Shown: one piece after another, positions 1-7,462 of the stretch
How positions within the stretch are numbered: the stretch's first letter is position 1
How the letters are laid out: every line of letters starts with the position of its first letter
Source of the DNA: Ga0077555 sp964500805
GTDB taxonomy: Bacteria; Pseudomonadota; Alphaproteobacteria; Rhizobiales; Hyphomicrobiaceae
Assembly (NCBI GenBank): GCA_964500805.1
Contig: CAZCQH010000018.1
Coordinates: forward strand, 32,844-96,843
Direction: 5' to 3'
Length of the DNA stretch: 64,000 nucleotides
The notes under the pieces: model-generated
Database searches by the model: none
The model's input: only the letters and a program-made list of their open reading frames with translations
Told to the model about the DNA's origin: nothing
Translations under genes and position numbers: made by a program

Positions 1-291
1 GCGAGCGAGCTCCACGAGCCCGATTGCATCTACTGTGTTGGCGTGTCGCCAGCAGAGCGCCACGCCTGCCTTGCACGTGTGAAGCGTCAGCCACGTCCTT
101 GGATGGCGGCAAACTTCGGGCAGGTGGAATGGCTCCCCGTATCGTCGATCGATCCCGTGATTGCAGGATTGCTGCCGGCTGGTCCGCGCCCGCTGACGCC
201 AAAGGACGTCGCGGCTTGCAACTCTTGGTTCGGCACGGACGGCAAGTTCCCGGCCGTGCACCTGCCAAGCGGGGAAATCAGGGGAGTGTGA
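1..291 (+). CDS. hypothetical protein, 5' end outside window
   Basis: The frame is open from base 1, so the start lies upstream of the window; the first internal start is a GTG at 43. The visible 96 residues begin with a CxxC pair (DCIYC), then an Arg/Trp-rich stretch and a Pro-rich middle. I recognise no family. It ends one base before the next gene's GTG, so it is probably the upstream cistron of a small operon of unknown proteins (through base 1,750) inside the integrated element. The protein-coding assignment is moderately secure; function is unknown. Confidence 0.5.
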   Translation, partial: ASELHEPDCIYCVGVSPAERHACLARVKRQPRPWMAANFGQVEWLPVSSIDPVIAGLLPAGPRPLTPKDVAACNSWFGTDGKFPAVHLPSGEIRGV

Positions 292-292
292 C

Positions 293-682
293 GTGCTGTC
301 GGACGAGAGGCGTGGACCGAGCCTACGGCGTGCGCTGCGCAGCGTGGACTACTGGGCGCTCGTCGCCGTTAGCCTTGCAGGTCTTGCTCATGCACCGCCG
401 ATGCTATCGGTAGTGGGAAGCGCACTCGTGCTGTCGCTGGTGAGCTGGCCGCGGACGAGATGGCGCAACCTGATGGACAAGGCGCGGCAGGTGGACGCCG
501 AATGGCTCGACCTCGCTCGGCTGGCGTGGGCCGCCGGACTTCATTCCCATGGACTGCTCTACTGGCTCCGCGGTCGGTTCGCGGTTCTGGTGATGGCGGC
601 GCACATGGCCAACAACCTGTTGCATTGCGGCCTCGCCTACGTTGCCGGAATGGTGTCGGGCTGGCTGTGGGGGTTGCCGTGA
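293..682 (+). CDS. small predicted membrane protein
   Basis: 129 residues from a GTG start two bases after the preceding stop codon. Residues about 19-52 are hydrophobic (two short predicted helices), a charged central segment follows, and residues about 92-128 are again hydrophobic, ending WLWGLP. The layout suggests a 3-4 helix inner-membrane protein. It overlaps the next gene by GTGA, typical of translational coupling. No family recognised. Its position among plasmid-like genes makes a transfer or maintenance role possible, but nothing in the sequence proves this. Confidence 0.5.
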   Translation: MLSDERRGPSLRRALRSVDYWALVAVSLAGLAHAPPMLSVVGSALVLSLVSWPRTRWRNLMDKARQVDAEWLDLARLAWAAGLHSHGLLYWLRGRFAVLVMAAHMANNLLHCGLAYVAGMVSGWLWGLP

Positions 683-840
683 AGGACGAGTCTCCAGCGA
701 GCTATGAGGCGTTGGTGGAGCGTGTCGCGCATGAGCTGCGGGCCGTCGTGCGGCTGCTGCGCACTGCACTGGTGCTGCTCGGTGTGGTTTTTGGAATGGA
801 GATCTTGGAACTGGCAGTGCGCGCGTTCGGTTTGCGGTGA
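679..840 (+). CDS. 53-residue single-helix membrane protein
   Basis: Starts at GTG 679, inside the GTGA that also holds the stop of the upstream gene. It encodes 53 residues: an amphipathic, charged first half, one hydrophobic helix (residues about 27-47), and a short basic tail ending FGLR. It probably sits in the inner membrane with its upstream neighbour. No homologous family is recognised. Four-base overlap is the main evidence that it is real. Confidence 0.4.
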   Translation: MKDESPASYEALVERVAHELRAVVRLLRTALVLLGVVFGMEILELAVRAFGLR

Positions 841-865
841 GGGTGGCAGCAGCAATGGAGACGCC

Positions 866-1750
866 ATGATGAGCAACAGCATTCTACGTCTCAAGTTGGC
901 ATCTGTGGTGCAACGGTTGTTGCCAGGGAGCCGGCGCGCACAGCCGGCCGGCGCCGACGAAGCCGCCAAGGACGCGGCGCGCGAGAGCCTGCTCATGCTC
1001 AAACACTACACGGGGCTCGAGTACGAGACGGCGCTCGTCAGGGACGCGCCGGTCGAGCCGTTGCTTCCAAAGCATCCGTATCCTTTGCTGATCGAGTCCG
1101 AACAGGACGGCTGGCCGGTCAGGCATAGGGTTCGTATTCCATGCCTCGCCGCCGATATCGGGACGATCTGCTGGCAAACCGTCGAGATCGAGTTCTCAGG
1201 CGACCCGCGTCGCGACCTCGTCGTCTGCTTCAAGAGCGTCGCGGCTCCCGTAGCCGGTGTCAGAGGGAAGAGCGACTGGCAGACCCGCTGTGCTCTCGAT
1301 TGGATTGAAAATTTCGTCATCGTGGCTCAGGGCAGCGATGACCCGAAGCTCGCAAAGTTGGAAAGCATCTTCAAATTCGGCTTCGAGGGTTTCGAATGGG
1401 CACCGGACGAACTTGTGCTGCTGGCGCAGACGGAGCGCGGCTACGCGTTCGTCTTGCGTGGCGGCCTGGCATCGCTGGAGGACCTGCACAATGTCCGTGA
1501 CGTGCTGCTTGCGAACATGGTTCGCATCTACGGCAATCCGGAGACGCGTGTTCCGGGCTTAACGCGGCCGCTCGCTGATGCTCAGCCGAATGGCTGCCCA
1601 CTCCGAGCCAGCAGTCGCCTCAACCAACGGCCCACGCCCGAAACCGCTTGCGGCCTGTCATCTCGCGTGGGACCGAGCCAAGCTGTGGCAGCAGCCGCTC
1701 GATGGCCTGATGAGAGATGCCGAGATGCGCGGCCGCCATTGGAACGGTGA
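866..1750 (+). CDS. hypothetical protein with anomalous C-terminal tail
   Basis: The ATG at 866 is chosen over earlier in-frame starts because GGAG lies 5 bases upstream and because 704-840 overlaps the small upstream gene. The product is 294 residues, soluble, and of unknown family. Residues 1 to about 235 look like a normal folded protein with alternating acidic and hydrophobic segments. The last 55 or so residues are low in hydrophobic core and rich in Arg, Pro and Ala. They are encoded antisense to the 3' end of the convergent RHE_PE00001-type gene (131-bp overlap), so the authentic stop may have been lost at a recombination join near 1,560-1,620. Confidence 0.5.
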   Translation: MMSNSILRLKLASVVQRLLPGSRRAQPAGADEAAKDAARESLLMLKHYTGLEYETALVRDAPVEPLLPKHPYPLLIESEQDGWPVRHRVRIPCLAADIGTICWQTVEIEFSGDPRRDLVVCFKSVAAPVAGVRGKSDWQTRCALDWIENFVIVAQGSDDPKLAKLESIFKFGFEGFEWAPDELVLLAQTERGYAFVLRGGLASLEDLHNVRDVLLANMVRIYGNPETRVPGLTRPLADAQPNGCPLRASSRLNQRPTPETACGLSSRVGPSQAVAAAARWPDERCRDARPPLER

Positions 1751-2579
1751 CGAGTGGTCGTGACAGGAAGAGATCGGCGAGCTGCGGCAGATGGGAATTG
1801 CGCCGCGACCGGCCGAGCCTGAGGCGCAATTGCTCCTCGGCGAGCACGAGCCGATCCAATACCTTCATCCCCTGCCCAGCGGCCATCTCAGTCCAGCTCA
1901 GGAAACCGATCACACGTGCCGTGAAGCTGTGCGCGTGATGACGGCGGTATTCGGCATGGCGGCGGCCGGCGTCGATCGGCAACAGCAGGCTCGTCGTCAT
2001 GCCGCGCGCCTTCATTGTCAGCGCGGCCAGCAGTGGCGCGCGCCACGCACCATGTCGCTCGGGCTCGAGCATCATCCACGCATCCCAGGCGATGGCGGCG
2101 GCCAGAAGAGGGGGATGCTTGCCGGATGCACGCAGGACGCGGCGCCAACTGGCGAGACGCTGAGCGCGTCCCGCGATGTCACCATCGACAGCATTTGTCT
2201 TGCCTGCGTGATCAACCAGCTCCGATGTCGCCTGCCCTATTCCGGGAGTTGGCGCACGAAGAAGCGAGACAGCGTCGCTGCGATGGGCCGCACGCCACGT
2301 CTGCAGGACGTGCAGCGTGCTGGAGAGCGGGATGGAACCCGGGCCTTTGTAGGTGTGGCTGTCGAGAAGGACCAGATCCTCCAGGTGCACGAGGTCACCT
2401 TCGGTCAGTTGGCAGGCGCAGGCCTCAGCGAAGAGCATGCGCTCATTCCACCCGTTGCCGAGGGGCGAACGCCGCACGCGCTCATCGAGCCGGACGACGA
2501 CCTCCTGAGCCTTCAGCAGGGCATCGATGAGCAGTGGATTCCAGAGCTTTTCTGGTATTTCGTAGTCTATTGAATTCAT
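1620..2579 (-). CDS. RHE_PE00001/DUF1612-type protein with HTH domain
   Basis: 319 residues starting MNSIDYEIPEKLWNPLLIDA. The N-terminal part (about 1-130, with the FAEACACQLTEGDLVHLEDL segment), the central Trp-rich helical region and a C-terminal helix-turn-helix (VPMAAAHLGISHQAIERLL, about residues 275-300) match what I know of the RHE_PE00001 family found on rhizobial plasmids and islands. The role of the family is not established; the HTH suggests DNA binding, perhaps linked to plasmid maintenance or regulation. It is convergent with the preceding gene and divergent from the integrase at 2,715, sharing a 135-bp AT-richer intergenic region with it. Confidence 0.75.
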   Translation of the reverse strand: MNSIDYEIPEKLWNPLLIDALLKAQEVVVRLDERVRRSPLGNGWNERMLFAEACACQLTEGDLVHLEDLVLLDSHTYKGPGSIPLSSTLHVLQTWRAAHRSDAVSLLRAPTPGIGQATSELVDHAGKTNAVDGDIAGRAQRLASWRRVLRASGKHPPLLAAAIAWDAWMMLEPERHGAWRAPLLAALTMKARGMTTSLLLPIDAGRRHAEYRRHHAHSFTARVIGFLSWTEMAAGQGMKVLDRLVLAEEQLRLRLGRSRRNSHLPQLADLFLSRPLVTVPMAAAHLGISHQAIERLLPQLGSVPREMTGRKRFRAWAVG

Positions 2580-2686
2580 TCTCTTTATGGTCTTAATGCC
2601 AACAAAACTGGCAGATTAGTTGTCTAACCGCAAGCTATTCGACGGTGCGCCAATTGATTTGCCCAAACGAAAGGTTTTGCTGCCAA

Positions 2687-2704
2687 TGATAAAGATAGTT
2701 ATCA
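2687..2704. promoter_or_regulatory. inverted repeat upstream of integrase
   Basis: TGATAA, a 6-base spacer, then TTATCA, a perfect 6-base-arm palindrome (7 with the flanking A/T) ending 10 bases before the integrase ATG. It lies in the AT-rich gap between two divergent genes, where an operator is plausible; the HTH protein encoded divergently could be the ligand, which is inference only. Confidence 0.3.
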
Positions 2705-2714
2705 TCGGTATTCC

Positions 2715-3695
2715 ATGAATTCTCTCGTTCCCATTGCCCCCTTCCCTTCCTGGCCTGTCGCCGTCGCAAATGCGTCACCCAGAGCGCACTACGCCATCCT
2801 GCAGTTCTTCGCGGCCGAGATCGACAACCCGCGTACCCGCCGCGCCTATCTGAAGGGCGCCGAGGACTTCTTCGCGTTCGTGGCCCCCTCCCCCGGCGGC
2901 AATCGGCTCGAAACCCTCACGTCGCTGCACGTGGCCGCGTGGATGGCGGACATGAAGCGCCGGGGTCTGTCGGTTCCGACGCAGAAGCAGCGGCTTTCAG
3001 GCCTGCGCATGCTGCTCCAATCACTCGTGCGCGAGCAGGTGCTGGCTGCCAATCCGGCCGCAGTCGTGAAGGGGCCGAAGCACAGCGCCGGCCGCGGCAA
3101 GACGCCTGTGCTGGCCGGCGACGAGATGGTGCAGCTTCTCAATGCCATCGACACGGATACGCTCATTGGGCTGCGCGACCGTGCGCTGATCGGGGCCATG
3201 GCCTACAGCTTCGCGCGCGTTGGCGCGGTGATCACACTGAAAGTCGAGGACGTGTTCCACCAGAAGCGGCGGCTCTGGCTGCGCCTCTCCGAGAAAGGTG
3301 GCAAGCGCCTCGAAATCCCCTGTCACCATCAGTTCGAGAACTACCTCGTCGACTGGCTGGAGCGCGCCGGGCTGAACGAGCAACCAGCCGCTCCCCTCTT
3401 CCAGACCTTCTCGCGGACGATCAGGGGCGCTGAGCGTGTGCTGTCCGGCCGCCCGCTCACACAGGCCATGGTCTGGGAGATGGTGCAGCGCAGAGCGAAG
3501 GCGGCAGGCCTGAAGACGGCCGTGTGCAATCACACCTTTCGGGCGACCGGCATCACGGCCTACCTGACGAACGGCGGCACGATCGAGCGCGCGGCCATCA
3601 TGGCCGGCCATGCCTCGACGCGCACCACGCAGCTCTACGACCGCCGTTCCGACGAAGTCACCCTGGAAGAGGTCGAGAAGATCCGCTTTGGGTGA
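2715..3695 (+). CDS. tyrosine recombinase / phage-type integrase
   Basis: 326 residues. An N-terminal SAM-like core-binding domain (about 25-115, TRRAYLKGAEDFFAF) precedes a catalytic domain with the tyrosine-recombinase signature: Arg about 168 (SFARVGAV), the HxxR box (CNHTFRATGIT), the GH box (MAGHASTRTT) and nucleophilic Tyr (QLYDRR). It cuts and rejoins DNA at a short core site. The length is close to XerC/D (about 300), and the context (RHE_PE00001-type gene, toxin-antitoxin, par and rep genes) suggests plasmid dimer resolution or element mobility. A second integrase at 8,270 borders the tRNA and is the better candidate for integration of the whole element. Confidence 0.9.
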   Translation: MNSLVPIAPFPSWPVAVANASPRAHYAILQFFAAEIDNPRTRRAYLKGAEDFFAFVAPSPGGNRLETLTSLHVAAWMADMKRRGLSVPTQKQRLSGLRMLLQSLVREQVLAANPAAVVKGPKHSAGRGKTPVLAGDEMVQLLNAIDTDTLIGLRDRALIGAMAYSFARVGAVITLKVEDVFHQKRRLWLRLSEKGGKRLEIPCHHQFENYLVDWLERAGLNEQPAAPLFQTFSRTIRGAERVLSGRPLTQAMVWEMVQRRAKAAGLKTAVCNHTFRATGITAYLTNGGTIERAAIMAGHASTRTTQLYDRRSDEVTLEEVEKIRFG

Positions 3696-3783
3696 GGCCT
3701 CGGTCCATCCAGACGCTCGGTTACGCCTGCAATCAAGCTGATAGCGCGCATCTTCGTGCCGGTCGTGCTCATCTACGCAACTC

Positions 3784-3810
3784 TTGCAAATATGGTGATA
3801 TCACTATAAT
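3784..3810 (+). promoter_or_regulatory. promoter with palindromic operator for toxin-antitoxin operon
   Basis: TTGCAA (3784-3789) and TATAAT (3805-3810) are separated by 15 bases. The spacer holds GTGATATCAC (3795-3804), a perfect palindrome extendable to an imperfect 18-bp one (3791-3808). An operator between -35 and -10 is the usual arrangement for autoregulation by an antitoxin with an HTH domain such as the one encoded at 4,189. Confidence 0.5.
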
Positions 3811-3823
3811 ATGGATCTTGCAG

Positions 3824-4192
3824 ATGCCTGATGCTGTCCGCCTCAAGCCGATCTTCTGGGTTGGCCCTACGCTGAAGGAGCTTCGCTCGTTCCCGGAAGA
3901 GGTGAGAGGCGCCATCGGCTACGCGCTGGAGCTGGCACAACGCGGCGAGAAGGCGGAGAAGGCGAAGCCGTTGAAGGGCTTCCGCGGCGCGAGCGTGATG
4001 GAGATCATGGCTGACCATGACGGCGATACGTGGCGGGCCGTCTATACGGTCGAAATCGCGGATGCGGTCTATGTCCTCCACTGCTTTCAGAAGAAGTCGA
4101 AGAAGGGCATCGCCACCCCGAAGGCCGAGATCGATTTGATCAAGAGCCGCCTCAAGACGGCGCGTGAAGCCGCCAAAGGAGAGAAGTCATGA
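3824..4192 (+). CDS. HigB-type toxin (phage Gp49-like, RelE superfamily)
   Basis: 122 residues from ATG 3824, chosen because it follows the TATAAT box by 13 bases and removes a long non-homologous extension. The sequence LKPIFWVGPTLKELRSFPEE, a central WRAVYTVEIADAVYVLHCFQ strand pair and the basic KKSKKGIATPKAEIDLIKSR tail match the Gp49/HigB-like fold of mRNA-cleaving toxins. It overlaps the downstream XRE gene by four bases (ATGA). Toxin-first order is typical of higBA loci. Likely role: translation-dependent mRNA cleavage and stabilisation of the element; function is inferred from family only. Confidence 0.85.
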   Translation: MPDAVRLKPIFWVGPTLKELRSFPEEVRGAIGYALELAQRGEKAEKAKPLKGFRGASVMEIMADHDGDTWRAVYTVEIADAVYVLHCFQKKSKKGIATPKAEIDLIKSRLKTAREAAKGEKS

Positions 4193-4521
4193 GCAAGGAT
4201 CGTGTGACCAAGAGTTCCGGTAACGTCTACGCCGACCTCGGGCTCAAGAACCCAGAGGAGCACGCGCTGAAGGCGGACCTCGTCCGCCAGATTGCTGCCA
4301 TTCTGAAGGATGAGGGTATGACCCAGGGCGACGCTGCTGGCCGCCTCGGCATCGCCCAGCCGGATGTCTCCCGCATGCTCAACGGCCATTTCCGGCAGTT
4401 TTCCGTTGAACGGCTGATGCGGTTCCTCCTGGCGCTCGGCCAGAACGTGGAGATCGTCGTCAGCCCCGCCACAGCCGCGCGGGCGCGCAACGGGCAGTTG
4501 ACCGTGACGACGCGCGAATAG
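4189..4521 (+). CDS. HigA-type antitoxin, XRE-family HTH
   Basis: 110 residues with ATG in the ATGA overlap with the toxin gene. A Cro/C1-type helix-turn-helix spans about residues 38-95 (TQGDAAGRLGIAQPDVSRML), followed by a short strand-like segment (GQNVEIVVSP) seen in antitoxins paired with Gp49-type toxins. It would neutralise the toxin and repress the operon through the palindrome at 3,791-3,808. Confidence 0.85.
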   Translation: MSKDRVTKSSGNVYADLGLKNPEEHALKADLVRQIAAILKDEGMTQGDAAGRLGIAQPDVSRMLNGHFRQFSVERLMRFLLALGQNVEIVVSPATAARARNGQLTVTTRE

Positions 4522-4578
4522 GCGGCCCTCTCCCGTCTGGCATTTTGTGTGCGGCCCGCCGTGCTTCGATTGCCGACC

Positions 4579-4731
4579 TCTGTTATTCTGCAATTCCGCA
4601 ATAACAGAAAACTGCACTACGCAAAAACTACAGCGAATCAATGTGATTTTCGTTGCCTCTTCTGCCGGCGATGGCATTCTGTTTCTCTGTTCGTCGTCAT
4701 TCCTGCTTTTCTGTTGTTCCGTTTTTCTGTT
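4579..4731. repeat. centromere-like repeats upstream of parA
   Basis: A 9-base perfect inverted repeat (TCTGTTATT at 4579-4587, AATAACAGA at 4600-4608) is followed by four TCTGTT hexamers at 4678, 4686, 4710 and 4726, ending 16 bases before parA. TTCCGCAATAACAGA (4594-4608) recurs after the operon as TTCTGCAATAACAGA (5801-5815). Small ParA proteins with ribbon-helix-helix partners usually bind repeat arrays upstream of their own operon, so this is probably both the partition site and the autoregulatory operator. Confidence 0.55.
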
Positions 4732-4747
4732 TCATGGAGCGTTCTGA

Positions 4748-5473
4748 ATGCCCTCATTGCCCGGTCAGCCCAGCATCATCGCGTTCGTCAGCCAGACCGG
4801 CAATGTCATGAAGACCACGCTCGCTGCGGCCCTCGGGGTCGCGCTCGGCGAGGCAGGTATTCCGACGCTGGCGATCGACCTCGACAAGGAGCATCGCGCC
4901 CTTGGCGCATCGCTGGATACCTGGGCTGCAGATCGGGCCTCAAACCATCCCGATCGCGTCCAGCTCGACGTGCAGCCAGCGGATACTGCTGAGGAAGCAC
5001 TGCAGCTGGCGCGCACGTCCGGCCGGCAGATCGTCATCATCGACTGCCCGTCTCGGGCCACGGCGGCGACAGCTCATATCGCAGCGGCGGCAGATTTCGT
5101 GGTGCTGCCCCTGGTGCCGGGCGTGAAAGATGCGGCACTGACGCTGATCACCATCGGCCGCATCATCATGGCGGGGGTGAGCGCTGAACGCTTGGCCGTC
5201 GTCCTGACACGGATCAGCACCGAGGCCGAGGCACGCGACCACCAAACCTGGATCAAGGCCACGCCTGTCTGCGGCCACGCGGTACGGGTCATCGAGGCGA
5301 CGGTGCCGGAGCGGACGGCGTACCGGAACGCCATCGGCAAGGGGCTCACCATTCTGGAGGCCCAACCGGTTTCGGTTCGGCGCGATGCACGCGCGGCCGT
5401 CAACAGCCTGATCGAGGCCTACATGGAGATATCAGCCGGCGAGGCGCCGGAGCAGCAGAAGGGAGCAGCATGA
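4748..5473 (+). CDS. parA: ParA-family partition ATPase with unusual P-loop
   Basis: 241 residues, the size of type Ib ParA proteins (no N-terminal HTH). After IIAFVSQ comes a deviant Walker A, TGNVMKTT (about residues 17-24): the catalytic-position Lys-Thr-Thr is kept, but the signature lysine of KGGxGKTT is Thr and two glycines are Asn and Met. Walker A-prime (LAIDLDKEHRA) and Walker B (VIIDCPSRA) are present. It would bind the nucleoid and move the plasmid using ATP hydrolysis stimulated by its partner encoded immediately downstream (ATGA overlap). The P-loop changes raise the question of altered nucleotide binding; the intact frame and operon argue against decay. Confidence 0.8.
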   Translation: MPSLPGQPSIIAFVSQTGNVMKTTLAAALGVALGEAGIPTLAIDLDKEHRALGASLDTWAADRASNHPDRVQLDVQPADTAEEALQLARTSGRQIVIIDCPSRATAATAHIAAAADFVVLPLVPGVKDAALTLITIGRIIMAGVSAERLAVVLTRISTEAEARDHQTWIKATPVCGHAVRVIEATVPERTAYRNAIGKGLTILEAQPVSVRRDARAAVNSLIEAYMEISAGEAPEQQKGAA

Positions 5474-5784
5474 TGGGGACGAAGGGGATATCAGCGGGCG
5501 CGGGCAACGCCGCCGAGAAATTGAGGCTGACGCGGGCAATGCCCAACCTGTCGCTCGCCGCTCCGTTGCCTGCCGAAGGCGCGCCGGCCGTGGCCGTGAA
5601 GCCCGCCGCGCGGTCCGTCGGGCCGGCGCGGACGTATCGGATCTCGACCTACCTGTCGAAGGAGGCCGGTGCCCGCCTCGACCGCCTGGTTGCACACCTG
5701 AAAGCCACCGAGGGGCGGCGACGTTCTGCTCCGGATGTGCTGGAGCGGGCGCTCCTCGCCTATGAGCGCGAACTCGGCCTGTAG
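5470..5784 (+). CDS. ribbon-helix-helix partition partner (ParB analogue)
   Basis: 104 residues translationally coupled to parA (ATGA overlap). The N-terminal half (1 to about 50) is Ala/Pro-rich and probably flexible, as expected for the ParA-stimulating tail; the C-terminal half (RTYRISTYLSKEAGARLDRL, then LERALLAYEREL) fits a ribbon-helix-helix DNA-binding domain. Expected to bind the TCTGTT/AACAGA repeats on both sides of the operon. Assignment rests on position, size and fold pattern, not on strong family identity. Confidence 0.65.
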   Translation: MMGTKGISAGAGNAAEKLRLTRAMPNLSLAAPLPAEGAPAVAVKPAARSVGPARTYRISTYLSKEAGARLDRLVAHLKATEGRRRSAPDVLERALLAYERELGL

Positions 5785-5793
5785 AGCCGGAGT

Positions 5794-5817
5794 AACAGAC
5801 TTCTGCAATAACAGACT
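5794..5817. repeat. centromere-like repeats downstream of partition genes
   Basis: AACAGACT occurs at 5794-5801 and again at 5810-5817, 10 bases after the stop of the ribbon-helix-helix gene. The segment 5801-5815 matches 14 of 15 bases of 4594-4608 upstream of parA, so the operon is bracketed by the same element. Confidence 0.5.
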
Positions 5818-5903
5818 AACGGCCCTTGGTTCGCGTGACCTGCCCGCTTACTTCCCTGCTGGCTTTCGGTTGTGCCACAGGCTGTCGTTGGGCACTTGGG
5901 GGC

Positions 5904-5925
5904 ACCGGCAAAGCCGGTTCTTTAT
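5904..5925 (+). terminator. putative Rho-independent terminator of par operon
   Basis: ACCGGC, loop AAA, GCCGGT followed by TCTTTAT: a 6-bp GC-rich stem with a 3-base loop and a T-rich tail, 120 bases after the last par gene and before the AT-rich origin region. Confidence 0.5.
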
Positions 5926-5984
5926 CCTCCTTCATTTCTTAAAAAAAGATCGAGCCACACAGGCCGTCATTGCCCGTGCTGCGG

Positions 5985-6155
5985 GTTAAATAAGTTAAAT
6001 AGAGTTAGAGATGTTACGGGACCAAACACGGCCGTCATGCCGCTGAAACTACTGGAAAAGCTGCAAGGCATGGTCGGCAAAGGTGCGAAAAGTGGTCGCC
6101 AGAGGTGCGAAGCTGGGTCGCCGGAGGTGCGAAGTCCGGTCGCCAGAGGTGCGAA
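5985..6155. other. iteron-type replication origin (oriV)
   Basis: An AT-rich stretch with three direct repeats of GTTAAATA or close variants (5985, 5994, 6004) is followed by four iterons at an exact 22-bp period. Their shared core AGGTGCGAA starts at 6081, 6103, 6125 and 6147, preceded in most copies by GGTCGCC. A degenerate further copy (GGTCGGCGACTGTGCGAA) lies near 6209-6226. AT-rich opening region plus 22-bp iterons immediately upstream of a rep gene is the standard layout of an iteron plasmid origin, where RepA monomers bind to open DNA and dimers cause handcuffing. The 5785-6272 gap otherwise holds only the partition repeats and terminator. Confidence 0.8.
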
Positions 6156-6272
6156 CCGGTCTGTTGGTAATTCAATGGCTTGGAATCGGAGTCGTCTCGT
6201 TGGCTGGCGATGTGGTCGGCGACTGTGCGAATCGACTTGGAGCGACGCGGGGCGTGATGCCAGCTTTGCAGG

Positions 6273-7313
6273 GTGACGACGCCTTTCCTGCCTGAACGCC
6301 ATCCGATGCGCGATTTCTTCGTTCTCGACACCGTTGACGTGGTGCCGCGCACGGACATGGCTTCGATGGAGCACCCGATCTTCTCGCTGACGCCCAAGGC
6401 CGATACCTCGCGCATCGCCTATGAGAACGCCGGGGCGCTGGTAGAGATCATCCCGTCGTCAATCGGCCTGCCGACGGTGTTCGACAAGGACATCCTGATC
6501 TACTGCATCTCCAAGCTGGTGCACATGAAGAACGAGGGACGGGCCATCGGCCCGTGCGTGCGCTTGACCACGCATGACATGCTGGTCGAGACCAACCGGC
6601 CAACCAACAACCTCGGCTACGAGCGGTTGTTGCCGGCGTTGAATCGGCTTCGCGGCGTGGTCATCAACACCACCATCACCACGGGCAAGCAGATGACGAC
6701 GCGGGGGTTCGGGTTGATCGACGAGTTCGAGTACAACCGCAAGGGCTCGATGTTCGCCGAGCGGCTGCGCTATCTGGAAATCAAGCTGTCGGACTGGCTG
6801 TTCCGCGCCGTCGATGCGGCGGAGGTGCTGCCCATCAGCCGCAACTATTTCCGCCTCCGGCGACCCATTGACCGGCGGCTCTATGAGGTGGCCCGCAAGC
6901 ACTGCGGCAAGCAGGCAAGCTGGAAGATCGGCACCGACCTCCTGCAGAAGAAGTGCGGCTCGCGTCAGCACGCAAAGCATTTTTCGGCGCATCTGCGCGA
7001 GGTGGTGAAATCGAACCACCTGCCGGACTACGATCTCACACTGGAAGGCGGCCTCGCCCATTTTCGCCGTCGGAGGGAAGCGGCAGTGACGAACCAGCCG
7101 GTCACGCTGCCATCCAGTCGGGAACCTGCTCCGCCGCGCATCTTGATCAGCACCGCGGCGATGGAACAACTGAAGGGTATCGCCCCGGGGTGGGATCGGC
7201 ACATGCTGGAGGCCACTTACAAGGAGTGGGTTCAGGACAAGGACGCCGCTCGCAACGAGGATGCGCGCTTTCTGGGATGGGCAAAGAGCTTCACGAAGGG
7301 GCGGGCGCCGTAA
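6273..7313 (+). CDS. repA: plasmid replication initiator RepA (RPA family)
   Basis: 346 residues from GTG 6273; ATG 6306 is an alternative start (335 residues). The sequence has the RPA/TrfA-like pattern: MEHPIFSLTP near the N-terminus, VFDKDILIYCISKLVHMKNE, LTTHDMLVETNR, GYERLLPALNRLRGVVINTT, then SRNYFRLRRPIDRRLYEVAR, i.e. tandem winged-helix units that bind iterons. The C-terminal region (about 270-346) is less conserved. The four 22-bp iterons lie 118 bases upstream of 6273, so origin, initiator and partition genes form one complete replicon. High confidence in family; host range not inferable. Confidence 0.85.
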   Translation: MTTPFLPERHPMRDFFVLDTVDVVPRTDMASMEHPIFSLTPKADTSRIAYENAGALVEIIPSSIGLPTVFDKDILIYCISKLVHMKNEGRAIGPCVRLTTHDMLVETNRPTNNLGYERLLPALNRLRGVVINTTITTGKQMTTRGFGLIDEFEYNRKGSMFAERLRYLEIKLSDWLFRAVDAAEVLPISRNYFRLRRPIDRRLYEVARKHCGKQASWKIGTDLLQKKCGSRQHAKHFSAHLREVVKSNHLPDYDLTLEGGLAHFRRRREAAVTNQPVTLPSSREPAPPRILISTAAMEQLKGIAPGWDRHMLEATYKEWVQDKDAARNEDARFLGWAKSFTKGRAP

Positions 7314-7462
7314 CGCACGACACTGCTGGCGAAGATCCTCCTGAACTCGAGTTCGTGTGACTGCAAAGCGACACGGCATGCCCGTGCTCTGGCGTGGTCA
7401 CGGGGGCGCCAAGATTGGATCGCCAGATTGTCCCGATCTTCGTAGAGTTGAGGGGACTGGAT

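Noticed and set aside
6081..6155. Four short direct repeats that might be taken for a CRISPR array
   Set aside because: The repeats follow each other without unique spacers at 22-bp period and stand next to repA, so they are replication iterons; no cas genes exist in the window.
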